From: Solimonas thermocellulolyticum
GTDB lineage: Bacteria > Pseudomonadota > Gammaproteobacteria > Nevskiales > Nevskiaceae
Direction of reading: 5' to 3'
Length of the DNA: 64,000 bases
NCBI RefSeq assembly: GCF_040327995.1
Contig: NZ_JBEPIJ010000001.1
Coordinates: 340,062-404,061 of the forward strand
The translations under genes were made by a program, and so were the position numbers. Each line of letters opens with the position of its first letter. Position 1 is the first letter of the stretch. The notes beneath the pieces were generated by a model that ran no database searches, was not told where the DNA came from, and saw only the letters and a program-made list of their open reading frames with translations. Positions 44,375 through 53,326 of the stretch are shown piece by piece.

Positions 44375-46534
44375 ATGAACGTTTCGATTTTTCGCGCGTT
44401 GCGCGCGCGTCCAGCATTGGCCATTCCCGCATTGCAGCGGAGCCTGCTCGCATCCACCTTGGCCATGGCCACCGCGCCGACGCTGGCCCAGGACCAGGAT
44501 GCGACGCGTCTGGACGACGTCATCGTCACAGCAAGCCCGCTCGGCCGCACCGCCGACGAGCTGATCCAGCCGGTGACGGTCATCGGCAGTGCCGAGCTCG
44601 ACCGCCGGCGCGCCAACAATCTCGGGGAGACCCTGGAGCACGAGCCCGGTGTGGCCGCCACCGACTTCGGCCGCGGCGCCGGACGGCCGGTGATCCGCGG
44701 TCTCGCCGGCCCGCGCGTCGAGATCCTCGACAACGGGCTGTCGACCATGGACGTGTCCGACCTGTCCCCGGACCACGCGGTGTCCATCGACCCCGCGCAT
44801 GCGCGGCGCATCGAGATCCTCAAGGGCCCGTCGACCCTGCTCTACGGCAACGCCGCGTCCGGCGTCGTCAACGTCGTCGACGACCGCCTGCCAGACGCCG
44901 CCGAACCGGGCTTTGGTGGCGGAATCGACCTCGAGTACGGCGACAACGGCAATGCCCGGCGCACGCATACCGAGTTCGACTACGGCAGCGGCCCGCACTT
45001 GCTGCACGCCGATTACGCCTGGCGCGACATCGAGGACTACGAGATTCCCGGCACTGGCGACGTCGACGGCGAGGGCGTGCGCGGCGTGCTGCCGAACAGC
45101 GCCGTCGAGTCCCGCAACGGCGCGCTGTCCTACAACTGGTTCGGCCGTCGCGGCGATGTCTTCGGCCTCTCGTACAGCCGCTTTGACAGTCGCTATGGCC
45201 TGCCGTTCGCGCACGGGCATCACGAGCATCATGAGGAGGACGGCGAGGCGCACACCGACGAAGCGCACACCGATGAGGCGCCGGTGGGCTTCATCGATCT
45301 CGAGCAGAATCGCTTCGACACGCGCATCCTGCTCGACCGGCCGCTGCGCGGGCTCGAGTCGCTGCGCATCCGCGCCGGCTACTCCGACTACACGCACACC
45401 GAGTTCGAGGCGCCCGGCGAGCCCGGCACGGTGTTCGAGAACGAGCAGGTGCAGGCTCGTATCGAGGCCACGCACGTGGCCGTCGCCGGCCTGCGCGGCA
45501 CCGTCGGTGTGCAGCTCAACGACCGCGACTTCGAAGCGATCGGCGAGGAGGCCTACGTGCCGCCGGTGCGCAGCCGCTCGATCGGCCTGTTCGTGCTCGA
45601 GGAACGCGCGCTCGGCTTCGGGCGCTTGGAGTTCGGCGCACGCGTCGATCGCAACCGCACCGAGCCGGATCAGGGCCGTGTGCGCAGCTTCACGCCGCTG
45701 TCGCTGGCTGCCGGCGCGATCGTCGACGTCGGCGAACACGGCCACGTCAAGCTGTACCTGACCCAGGCCGAGCGTTCGCCGGTGCAGGAGGAGCTCTACG
45801 CTTTTGGCCCGCACCTTGCGACCGCGACCTTCGAGCGCGGCAGCGCGGACCTCGACATCGAGCGTTTCCACAACGCCGAGCTGGGCTTCGACTGGCACGC
45901 GGCGCGCTTGCGGCTCGATGCCAGCGTCTACTTCAACCGTGTTTCCGACTACATCTTCCTCGCCGAGGTCGACCGCAACCTCAACGCCGACGGCTCGGGG
46001 ACCGGCGTCCCTGACGGCGTGGCGGACCGCGTCGATGAAGAAGGCGTCTTCGCCGCCGACGGCGAGCTGCTGCTGGTCGACTACCGCCAGGCCGACGCGC
46101 GTCTGCACGGCTATGAGATCGAGCTCGCTTACGCCCTGGTCCAGGGGCCGCTGCAGGTGGACATCGGCGCGTTCACCGATTCGGTACGCGCCCGCCTCGA
46201 CGACGGCGGCGATCTGCCGCGCATCACGCCGCGGCGCTACGGGCTCATGATCGCGGCCACCGGCGAGCGCGTGGGCGCCAGCCTGCGCTATACGCACGTC
46301 GCGCGTCAGGATCGCGTGGCGGCCCTGGAAACCCCGACCGCGGGCCATGACCTGCTCAATGCCTACGTAAGCGCACGCGTTTTCGGCGCCGCCGATCGCG
46401 GGCCCCGTGTCGACGCCTATCTGCGTGCCGACAACCTGCTGGACGAGGACGTGCGGCGCGCGACCTCCTTCGTCAAAGACCTGGTGCCGGCGCCGGGGCG
46501 CTCGCTCTACGCCGGTTTGTGTTACCGGTTCTGA
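44375..46534 (+). CDS. TonB-dependent receptor 3, ZnuD-like (zinc-type)
   Basis: 719 residues from ATG 44375, 4 nt after GAGGAC; a TTG at 44363 is less likely. The signal ends near TLAQ; plug motifs are DDVIVTASPLGRTADELIQPVTVI, NNLGETLEHEPGVAATDF, PVIRGLAGPRVEILDNG and IEILKGPSTLLYGNAA. A His/Glu-rich extracellular loop (HGHHEHHEEDGEAHTDEAHTDEA) at about 283-305 is the hallmark of ZnuD-type zinc receptors. The barrel ends LYAGLCYRF. A Zur site would be expected upstream; I do not recognise one by eye. Confidence 0.88.
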   Translation: MNVSIFRALRARPALAIPALQRSLLASTLAMATAPTLAQDQDATRLDDVIVTASPLGRTADELIQPVTVIGSAELDRRRANNLGETLEHEPGVAATDFGRGAGRPVIRGLAGPRVEILDNGLSTMDVSDLSPDHAVSIDPAHARRIEILKGPSTLLYGNAASGVVNVVDDRLPDAAEPGFGGGIDLEYGDNGNARRTHTEFDYGSGPHLLHADYAWRDIEDYEIPGTGDVDGEGVRGVLPNSAVESRNGALSYNWFGRRGDVFGLSYSRFDSRYGLPFAHGHHEHHEEDGEAHTDEAHTDEAPVGFIDLEQNRFDTRILLDRPLRGLESLRIRAGYSDYTHTEFEAPGEPGTVFENEQVQARIEATHVAVAGLRGTVGVQLNDRDFEAIGEEAYVPPVRSRSIGLFVLEERALGFGRLEFGARVDRNRTEPDQGRVRSFTPLSLAAGAIVDVGEHGHVKLYLTQAERSPVQEELYAFGPHLATATFERGSADLDIERFHNAELGFDWHAARLRLDASVYFNRVSDYIFLAEVDRNLNADGSGTGVPDGVADRVDEEGVFAADGELLLVDYRQADARLHGYEIELAYALVQGPLQVDIGAFTDSVRARLDDGGDLPRITPRRYGLMIAATGERVGASLRYTHVARQDRVAALETPTAGHDLLNAYVSARVFGAADRGPRVDAYLRADNLLDEDVRRATSFVKDLVPAPGRSLYAGLCYRF

Positions 46535-46734
46535 CCGGCCTTGCGCGGTCTGCGGGCGCGGCCCGGATGCAGGTAAGGGCCGCGCCCAGACGCCGCACGC
46601 CGCCTGCGGCGCGGTCCATGTCATGCCGGCGCGGTCACCTCGGCCGGGATCGCGGCTGGCACCGTGACGGCGAATCGTTCAGGGTTGTGCCTCGCGGCGG
46701 GACGCAGCGACAACGACGATCGGGAGCAGGCGCA

Positions 46735-48180
46735 GTGGAATCTTTCGTCAATGCGGTGAACGGGCTGATCTGGAGTAAGGCGCTGATCGCGCTGTGTCTG
46801 GGTGCGGGGCTGTATTTCTCGATCCGCACACGCTTCATGCAGGTGCGCGGCATCGGCGAGATGTTGCGGCTGATGGGCAGCGGCAAGGCGTCCGCTGCGG
46901 GCGTATCGGCATTCCAGGCGCTGGCGATGTCGCTGTCCGGGCGCGTCGGCACCGGCAACATCGCCGGCGTCGCCACCGCGATCACCTTCGGCGGACCGGG
47001 TGCAGTGTTCTGGATGTGGGTCGTCGCCTTTTTCGGCGCATCGACGGCCTATGTCGAATCGACGCTCGCGCAGATCTACAAGGAGAAGGACGAGAAGGGC
47101 CAGTATCGCGGCGGTCCGGCGTACTACATCGAGAAGGCGATGGGCCAGCGCTGGTATGCGTGGCTGTTCGCGCTGTCGACGGTGCTGGCGACCGGCCTGC
47201 TGCTGCCGGGCGTGCAGGCGAACAGCATCGCGCTCGGCCTGAACACGGCCTGGGGCGTGGCGCCGAGCGTGACCGCGGCCGGCATCGTCGTCGCGCTCGG
47301 CTTCATCATCTTCGGCGGCGTCAAGCGCATTGCGCACTTCGCGCAGCTCGTCGTGCCGTTCATGGCACTGGCCTACATCCTCGTCGCGCTGACGATCATG
47401 TTTCTCAACATCCATCAGGTGCCCGAGGTGGTCTCGCTGATTCTGCGCAGCGCCTTCGGCGCCGAGGCGGCGTTCGGCGCGGTGCTCGGCCTCGCCGTCG
47501 AATGGGGCGTGAAGCGCGGCATCTACTCCAACGAGGCCGGCCAGGGCACCGGAGCGCATCCGGCGGCGGCGGCCGAGGTGTCGCACCCGGCCAAGCAGGG
47601 CTATGTGCAGGCGTTCTCGGTGTACGTGGACACGCTGCTGGTGTGTTCGGCGACGGCGTTCATGATTCTGTCGACCGGCATGTACAACGTGATGAACGCC
47701 GCAGGCGCCACGATCGTCGACAACCTGCCCGGCGTCGAGGCCGGACCCGGCTATGCGCAGGCTGCGGTGGAATCGGTGCTGCCCGGCACCGGCGCCGCCT
47801 TCGTTGCGCTGGCGCTGCTGTTCTTCGCGTTCACGACCATCGTCGCGTACTACTACATGGCGGAGACCAACATCAGCTACATCAACCGCCGGGCGCAGCG
47901 GCCGTGGATGGTGCTGGCGCTGCGCATCGGCATCCTCGCTGCGGTAACCTACGGCACCGTGCGCAGCGCCAACCTCGCCTGGGCGTTGGGCGACATCGGC
48001 GTCGGCCTGATGGCCTGGCTCAACATCGTCGCCATCCTGATTCTGCAGAAGCCGGCGCTCGCCGCCCTACGCGACTACGAACGGCAGAACAAGGCTGGCA
48101 CCGAGCCGGTGTTCGATCCGCAGGCGCTGGGCATTCGCAACGCGGACTACTGGGAGAAGCGCTCGCCATCGCCGCCCTGA
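46735..48180 (+). CDS. Sodium:alanine symporter (AGCS family)
   Basis: 481 residues from GTG 46735 with GGAG about 10 nt upstream; the frame upstream of it is not protein-like. Multiple hydrophobic helices and the AGCS signatures are present: FQALAMSLSGRVGTGNIAGVATAI near 60 and NEAGQGTGAHPAAAAEVSHPAKQG near 260. Imports alanine or glycine with Na+. The 200 bp between the receptor stop and this start hold no other gene. Confidence 0.93.
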   Translation: MESFVNAVNGLIWSKALIALCLGAGLYFSIRTRFMQVRGIGEMLRLMGSGKASAAGVSAFQALAMSLSGRVGTGNIAGVATAITFGGPGAVFWMWVVAFFGASTAYVESTLAQIYKEKDEKGQYRGGPAYYIEKAMGQRWYAWLFALSTVLATGLLLPGVQANSIALGLNTAWGVAPSVTAAGIVVALGFIIFGGVKRIAHFAQLVVPFMALAYILVALTIMFLNIHQVPEVVSLILRSAFGAEAAFGAVLGLAVEWGVKRGIYSNEAGQGTGAHPAAAAEVSHPAKQGYVQAFSVYVDTLLVCSATAFMILSTGMYNVMNAAGATIVDNLPGVEAGPGYAQAAVESVLPGTGAAFVALALLFFAFTTIVAYYYMAETNISYINRRAQRPWMVLALRIGILAAVTYGTVRSANLAWALGDIGVGLMAWLNIVAILILQKPALAALRDYERQNKAGTEPVFDPQALGIRNADYWEKRSPSPP

Positions 48181-48198
48181 GGGCAAGGATCGCAGCGA

Positions 48199-50436
48199 TC
48201 ACCGCGGCCGGATGAAGATCGGGCTCGACCAGGCGCGGTGCTGCACCTCGGCGAGGCACAGATCATCGAGCGGCGTGCGCGCACCGTCGCCGTGGCAGGG
48301 CTTGACCGCGATGCAGCGCCCCTGCTCGTCGTACTCGCAGCGCAGTTGCGCACCGTTGATCGTGGGCTCGGCGCGCTGGATCGCACGCGCGTAGTACAAC
48401 ACCTCGCGGCCGATCGCTGGATACTCGGGATCGGTGAACTCGACCGCACAACCATCGCCGTCGTCGGCGCACTGCAGGATCTTCCACGGGTCCTCGATCA
48501 GCGGCGCGACCGGCTCGTCAAGCGTCTGCTGGCGGCGGATGCGCACGATCTCGATGCGTTCGATCGGCGTGCGCACGTCGCCGGGGTTGTAGCACTCGCC
48601 GCCACAGAGCTGCTCGATGCGTTCACGGCCGATCGCCGCCACGGTCCATGTCGGGCAACCCGGCTGCTGCTCGAAGGCGCCCTGCGCACGCACGCGAAAG
48701 CGTGGCACGTCGTTGCTGCGCAGTTCCGAGCCCATCGGATGACGGCGGCCGTCGGCGCCGATCAGGTCGAACCACAACTGCATGCGTGGACCCGAGGTGC
48801 CGAACACCTCCTTGCGCCGCAGCGCGTCCCAGATCGCCTCGCGCGTGCGCGCCGGCGCGTGCACGGCGACCAGGCCGCCGGTGTAGAAGTACGAGGCCTG
48901 GCGCTCGGTCTCGGCGATCTGCAGGAAGTTGTACCGCGTGTCGTCGAGTTCGAAGCGGCGCGGACGCGCTGGATCGCCCTTGGGTTTGGCGGCGTCCACG
49001 AAGCGCTGCTGCACCAAGGCGTTGGCGGCGCCGCGCGCCTCGGTGCTGCTGTGGCGGTTGACCTGCTTGAAGCCGGTGCCGGCCTCGGCGGCGTGGTTGT
49101 CGCTCGACCCGATGAAGCCGAAGCGAAAGCGCAGCGGCCCGCCGTCATCGTCGGTCTCGTTGGGATTGCTGTACGCCATGATCGCCTGCACCGAACTCGC
49201 CGGACGATGATTCAGCGGCGGCAGGAAGCAGTCCGTGCACTGGCCGCAGGCGAGCCAGTCCTCGGGCCGCACGTCGGCAACGACCAGATGCCCGGCGCGA
49301 CCGGCTTCGAGGTAGTTGCGCTCGACCTCGGCGACGCGCGCGGCGCACTCGGCCGAATCCGGCTCGTCACAGCGCGAGCGGATGATCTGACCGGCGCGCT
49401 TGCAGCAGGGCAGATAGTCGTCCGTCGCCTCGGGACAGACCATGTGCCCATCGGCGTCGTAGGCCACCGCGCGCCAGTCGCGGTACTCCTCGGCGTTGCC
49501 GTGGCCGGAGAAGATCTCGATCAGGGTCTGCCGCTTGGGATCGTGCTGCGCACGCGTGAGCTGCTTCTTCCACGACGATCCCGGCGGCGTGTAGTAGCCC
49601 CAGGTGGTGCCGTGCGGGATCACCAGGGCCTCACCGCCCCACTCGTCGAGCTTGCGGAACAGGTCGGCCGGCTCGGTGGCGACTTCGATGCAATCGTCCG
49701 GCAGCTCACGCGTGTGCACGCCGTCGGCACAGGTCGCAACCGACGCCAGTTCGACGCGCTTGTCGTCCTGCAGGAACTGCAGGTCGCGGTTGGGAAAGTC
49801 GGTGAGATAAGGACCGATGAAGCGATCAATGAACGGCAAAGGGTTTACGCGCATCGCGTTGTAGGCGATGCCGCCGGCGATGATCGGGCGCTTGGGCACG
49901 CGATCCTCGGCGGTCTCGTAGAGGATCACGTTCTTGTGGCCGTAATGGGTCTCGGGCGTGTTGCCCATCTGCGTCCATTCCCAGCCGAGGAAGGCGACGA
50001 CGTCCGGGCTGTCGGCAGGACCGGCCGCGTCGTTGCAGGCACGCACGGTGTCCTTGATCATCGACCAATGCCGCGGCGTCAGGCTCTCGGCGTGATCGGT
50101 ATGCGCGTAGTAATCCAGTGCCGAGCAAAAGCGCGCGTAGTCGCAGGCGTCGGCCGGCGGACGAGCACCGGGGCCATGCATCAGCGGCAGCGCCCAGGCG
50201 AAGGCGTCCATCGAGAACGTGGTGTGGACGTGCAGATCGCCGTAGAGGATCTGCTCGGCCGGTGCGTCCGTGGCGGCGTGGCGCTGCGCGCGTGCGCGCA
50301 GGCTCTGCGCATCGACGCGCTGCGTCGTGACCGTGCCGGCGCGTTCCGGCTGCACCTGCCGGTCCCACCAGACCAAAACGACCATGGCCGCCAGCAGCCC
50401 CCCCAACGCGACCACGATTCTGAACAGCGAATTCAT
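48199..50436 (-). CDS. DUF3604 protein, membrane-anchored PHP-like hydrolase
   Basis: 745 residues. An N-terminal hydrophobic anchor (about 5-23) precedes LYGDLHVHTTFSMDAFAWAL, whose HxH is a PHP-type metal motif. Other ligand-like segments are YYAHTDHAESLTPRHW, VVAFLGWEWTQMG, and GSSDNHAAEAGTGFKQ near 480. DUF3604 proteins are large periplasmic metallo-hydrolases of unknown substrate. It diverges from the PpiC-like/HupE pair; operator site 7 lies in the 62-bp gap. Confidence 0.87.
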   Translation of the reverse strand: MNSLFRIVVALGGLLAAMVVLVWWDRQVQPERAGTVTTQRVDAQSLRARAQRHAATDAPAEQILYGDLHVHTTFSMDAFAWALPLMHGPGARPPADACDYARFCSALDYYAHTDHAESLTPRHWSMIKDTVRACNDAAGPADSPDVVAFLGWEWTQMGNTPETHYGHKNVILYETAEDRVPKRPIIAGGIAYNAMRVNPLPFIDRFIGPYLTDFPNRDLQFLQDDKRVELASVATCADGVHTRELPDDCIEVATEPADLFRKLDEWGGEALVIPHGTTWGYYTPPGSSWKKQLTRAQHDPKRQTLIEIFSGHGNAEEYRDWRAVAYDADGHMVCPEATDDYLPCCKRAGQIIRSRCDEPDSAECAARVAEVERNYLEAGRAGHLVVADVRPEDWLACGQCTDCFLPPLNHRPASSVQAIMAYSNPNETDDDGGPLRFRFGFIGSSDNHAAEAGTGFKQVNRHSSTEARGAANALVQQRFVDAAKPKGDPARPRRFELDDTRYNFLQIAETERQASYFYTGGLVAVHAPARTREAIWDALRRKEVFGTSGPRMQLWFDLIGADGRRHPMGSELRSNDVPRFRVRAQGAFEQQPGCPTWTVAAIGRERIEQLCGGECYNPGDVRTPIERIEIVRIRRQQTLDEPVAPLIEDPWKILQCADDGDGCAVEFTDPEYPAIGREVLYYARAIQRAEPTINGAQLRCEYDEQGRCIAVKPCHGDGARTPLDDLCLAEVQHRAWSSPIFIRPR

Positions 50437-50482
50437 CGAACCGCCCCCCGGCCACCGGCGCAGTATCTCGCACGGAATCTAC

Positions 50483-50497
50483 TTTACACTGCGTCAA
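50483..50497 (+). promoter_or_regulatory. Operator site 7 between DUF3604 and PpiC-like genes
   Basis: TTTACACTGCGTCAA: arms TTACA/CGTCA, spacer CTG, ending one base before the ATG at 50499. It would block both divergent transcripts. Its position leaves no room for a ribosome site in front of the ATG. Confidence 0.55.
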
Positions 50498-50498
50498 T

Positions 50499-51332
50499 AT
50501 GTTGAACGAATCCCATTCCGGCCGCATCAAGATCGCCTGGCTCGCCATCGTCGGCGGTGGCCTTCTGGCGGCGCTGTCGCTGCTGTACGAGAGTCGCGGC
50601 AAGCCCCTGCCCGCCGGCGTCGTCGCGACGGTGGGCAATCACGCGATCTTGCGCGCGCAGTGGCAGCGCGCGGTGCAGTCGGTGGAGAACGATCGCGGCC
50701 GCGCGCTCGACCGCGACGAGCGCCGCGCCGTGCTCGACCGGCTGATCGACGAGGAATTGCTGTTCCAGCACGCGCTCGGCAGCGGTCTGGTGCGCGACGA
50801 TCCCGGCCTGCGCAAGACCGTGATCGCCGCATTGATCGACGCGACCACGGCCGGCGGCGCGGTCGACGAGCGCGCCGCGCAGGCACTGTTCGCGCGCGAT
50901 CCTGGCTATTTCGCGGCACAGCCGCGGCTGCAGGTCGCGGCGCTGCGCTGCACCGCGGATGACCTCGATGTCGACGCCGGGGCGCTGCGGCAGGCACTTC
51001 TCGGGGACGCAGCGCTGCCGCCGGCCTGCGCGCGTGTGGTTCTGCCGGATGAACCGCTGCCGCTGGCGCAGCTCGCGCAACGGCTCGGCGGCAGCGCGGC
51101 GGCGGCGCTGCACCGCGCCGAAACCGGCGCGCTGATCGGCCCGATCGCGCAGCGCGATGCCGTGATGTACGCGCTGCTGCGCAGCCGCTATGCCGACAGC
51201 GTGCGCTACGAGGACGTGGCCGAGGCCGTGCGCAGCGAGTGGCAGCGCCGCAATGCCGAGGCAGCGCTCGCGGCCCTGCTCGCCGGCCTGCGCGACGGCG
51301 CCGCGATCCGCTACGCCGACGATGCGCGCTGA
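50499..51332 (+). CDS. Membrane-anchored PpiC/SurA-like peptidyl-prolyl isomerase
   Basis: 277 residues. Hydrophobic anchor at about 11-30, then VVATVGNHAILRAQWQRAV and a SurA-N-like helical part (LDRDERRAVLDRLIDEELLFQHALGSGL), a parvulin-like C-terminal region (LRAETGALIGPIAQRDAVMYALL-type segment) and a helical tail. Acts on protein folding in the periplasm. No ribosome site precedes the ATG because operator 7 abuts it, so a leaderless mRNA or a slightly different start is possible. Overlaps the HupE-like gene by 11 bp. Confidence 0.78.
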   Translation: MLNESHSGRIKIAWLAIVGGGLLAALSLLYESRGKPLPAGVVATVGNHAILRAQWQRAVQSVENDRGRALDRDERRAVLDRLIDEELLFQHALGSGLVRDDPGLRKTVIAALIDATTAGGAVDERAAQALFARDPGYFAAQPRLQVAALRCTADDLDVDAGALRQALLGDAALPPACARVVLPDEPLPLAQLAQRLGGSAAAALHRAETGALIGPIAQRDAVMYALLRSRYADSVRYEDVAEAVRSEWQRRNAEAALAALLAGLRDGAAIRYADDAR

Positions 51333-52461
51333 CGCGCCGCACCTGCGCCTTGCGGGGGCCGTGCTGCTGTGCGCGCTGGCGCTGCCGGCCGCGGCGCACA
51401 ACCGCTCGGTGTCGTACTCGACCTGGACCGTCGACGGCACGTCTTTGCAGGCCGAGGTGCGCATCCCGGGCGTCGAACTCAACCGTGCCGGCCTGCATCC
51501 GCAGGACCCGCAGATTCTGGACGATCTGGCCGCGCGGGTCCGCAGTGGCTTCACGGTGCACGACGGGAATGCGGCCTGCGCGGCGGAGGCGGCGAGCGCG
51601 CGACGCAACGGCGTGGACTTTATCGTCGACGCGCGCTGGCGATGCAGCGGCGCGCCGCAATGGCTGAGCACCCGCTTCCTGCTCGACGCGATTCCCGGAC
51701 ATCTGCACCTGTTGCAGCTGCGCAGCGATCACGGCCTGCACGGCCCCTTCGCACTCAGCGCCGCGCGTCCGCAGGTCCGGCTCGGCGGCGATACCGCCGA
51801 GGTGCCGCCCCCGGACTTCGGACGTTATCTGTGGCTCGGCGTCGAGCACATCCTCATCGGCTGGGATCACCTCGCCTTTCTCGTCGTGCTGCTGCTCGGC
51901 GCGGCGAGCCTGAGGCAACTGGCCTGGCGCATCACCGGCTTCACCGTCGGTCACAGCCTGACGCTGGCGCTGGCGACGCTCGGCGCCGTACGCCCGCCGG
52001 CGCTGATGGTCGAAAGCTTCATCGCGCTGACGATTGCCTGCTTCGCCGCCGAACGCGTGTTGGCGGGGCATGCACGCGCGCTGTGGCACGTGGGCGCCCT
52101 GACCGCCGTGCTCGCGCTGGTCGGGTGGATCGCCGGGGCCCTGCCCCTGCCGCTGGCGGCCGCCGCGGTGCTGCTGAGCCTGGGCGGCAGCATCGACGCG
52201 CGCCTCGACAGCCTGCGCACGGCGTTGTTCGGGCTGTTCCACGGCTTCGGCTTCGCCGGCGTGCTCGGCGAACTCAACGCCGGACAGGATGTGCCGGCGC
52301 TGCCGCTGGCCGGCTTCAACCTCGGCGTCGAGATCGGTCAGTTGCTGTTCGTGTTGCCGCTGTGGTGGCTGGCGCGACGCTCGCCGGCGATGCAGCGGCC
52401 GTGGCTGCCGGCACTGATGCTCGCGCTCGGCTGCGGCTGGTTCTTCGAGCGGATCGCGTGA
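51322..52461 (+). CDS. HupE/UreJ-family membrane protein
   Basis: 379 residues from ATG 51322. Signal peptide to about 26 (LALPAAAHNRSVS), a periplasmic beta-rich domain (to about 170), then a membrane part with the HupE/UreJ_2 motifs FGRYLWLGVEHILIGWDHLAFLVVLLL, TGFTVGHSLTLALA and FGLFHGFGFAGVLGE, and about seven helices. The family is linked to metal (nickel/cobalt) or small-solute transport, but the large N-terminal domain type is uncharacterised. Translationally coupled to the PpiC-like gene. Confidence 0.87.
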   Translation: MRADAPHLRLAGAVLLCALALPAAAHNRSVSYSTWTVDGTSLQAEVRIPGVELNRAGLHPQDPQILDDLAARVRSGFTVHDGNAACAAEAASARRNGVDFIVDARWRCSGAPQWLSTRFLLDAIPGHLHLLQLRSDHGLHGPFALSAARPQVRLGGDTAEVPPPDFGRYLWLGVEHILIGWDHLAFLVVLLLGAASLRQLAWRITGFTVGHSLTLALATLGAVRPPALMVESFIALTIACFAAERVLAGHARALWHVGALTAVLALVGWIAGALPLPLAAAAVLLSLGGSIDARLDSLRTALFGLFHGFGFAGVLGELNAGQDVPALPLAGFNLGVEIGQLLFVLPLWWLARRSPAMQRPWLPALMLALGCGWFFERIA

Positions 52462-52464
52462 AGC

Positions 52465-53289
52465 TCAGTCGGCCTTGCGCGCCACGACGAGCACGTAGTC
52501 CTCACCGGCATCGACCACGGCCTGCAGCTTGTCCGCATGCGCGCGGATCTTGTCGCCGTCGACGGTCGTCGGCCGCTGTGCATACTCGCGGCACGCCGGG
52601 ATGAAGCGCGCCAGCGTCCACGGCAGGATCGAGTCGATGCGCACCTCGGCAAAGCCCGCCTCACGCAGATAGCCGGCATAGGTGTCGGCGTCGTAGGCGT
52701 TCTTCGGGTTGTACATCTGGATGTCGGCGGCGAGCTTGTTCTCGAGCTCGACGTAGCGCGCAACATCCGTGCCGCGCTTCGGAATCAGGTCGGTCAGCAC
52801 CAGGGTGCCGCCGGGCCTGAGCACGCGCCCGGCCTCGCGCAGAAAATCACGCCGCGTGTCGAAGTGGAACGCGCATTCGACGGCGATCAGCTTGTCGAAC
52901 TGCGCGGCAGGGAAATCGAGTCTGGTCGCGTCACCAAGGCGCAGCGTGATGGTGTCCGACAGGCCGTGCTGTTTCACATACTCGTTGCCGTGCTCGATGC
53001 GCGTCGGCGTGATGTCGATGCCGATGATCGACTTGGCGCCGAAGGCGCGGGCGTAGCGCACCGCGCAGGCGCCGTAGCCGCAACCGACTTCGAGCACCTC
53101 GTCCAGCGGACACAGTCCGGCGGCGCCGGCGACCAGGCCCGCCATCGCCTCGGCGGCATCGGCCATGGACAATCCCGGACGCGTCCAGTAACCGTAGTTC
53201 GCGTACGGGCGGTCACCGAAGGCATCGCGGCGCTGCGCGTGACGGCGCGTGTAGTATTGAACGATGCCCTGCGTATGCGCCGAGGTCAT
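52465..53289 (-). CDS. SAM-dependent methyltransferase A (tandem paralogue)
   Basis: 274 residues from ATG 53289. FGDRPYANYGYWTRPGLSMADAAEAM, motif I VLEVGCGYGACAVRYA, IIGIDITPTRIEHGNEYV, and VECAFHFDTRRDFLREAGRVLRPGGTL place it in the type-11 small-molecule/lipid methyltransferase group. It shares length and nearly every motif with the next gene (53327-54151), from which it is separated by 37 bp. Substrate unknown. Confidence 0.87.
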   Translation of the reverse strand: MTSAHTQGIVQYYTRRHAQRRDAFGDRPYANYGYWTRPGLSMADAAEAMAGLVAGAAGLCPLDEVLEVGCGYGACAVRYARAFGAKSIIGIDITPTRIEHGNEYVKQHGLSDTITLRLGDATRLDFPAAQFDKLIAVECAFHFDTRRDFLREAGRVLRPGGTLVLTDLIPKRGTDVARYVELENKLAADIQMYNPKNAYDADTYAGYLREAGFAEVRIDSILPWTLARFIPACREYAQRPTTVDGDKIRAHADKLQAVVDAGEDYVLVVARKAD

Positions 53290-53326
53290 GAAGCCAGTCT
53301 CCGCTCCGTGGGTGAGGCGTGGGGGT

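Noticed and set aside
46535..46734. 200-bp gap before the symporter as a hidden small gene
   Set aside because: The open frame is continuous with the symporter but is Arg/Ala-rich and not conserved-looking. GTG 46735 has a ribosome site and the family N-terminus.
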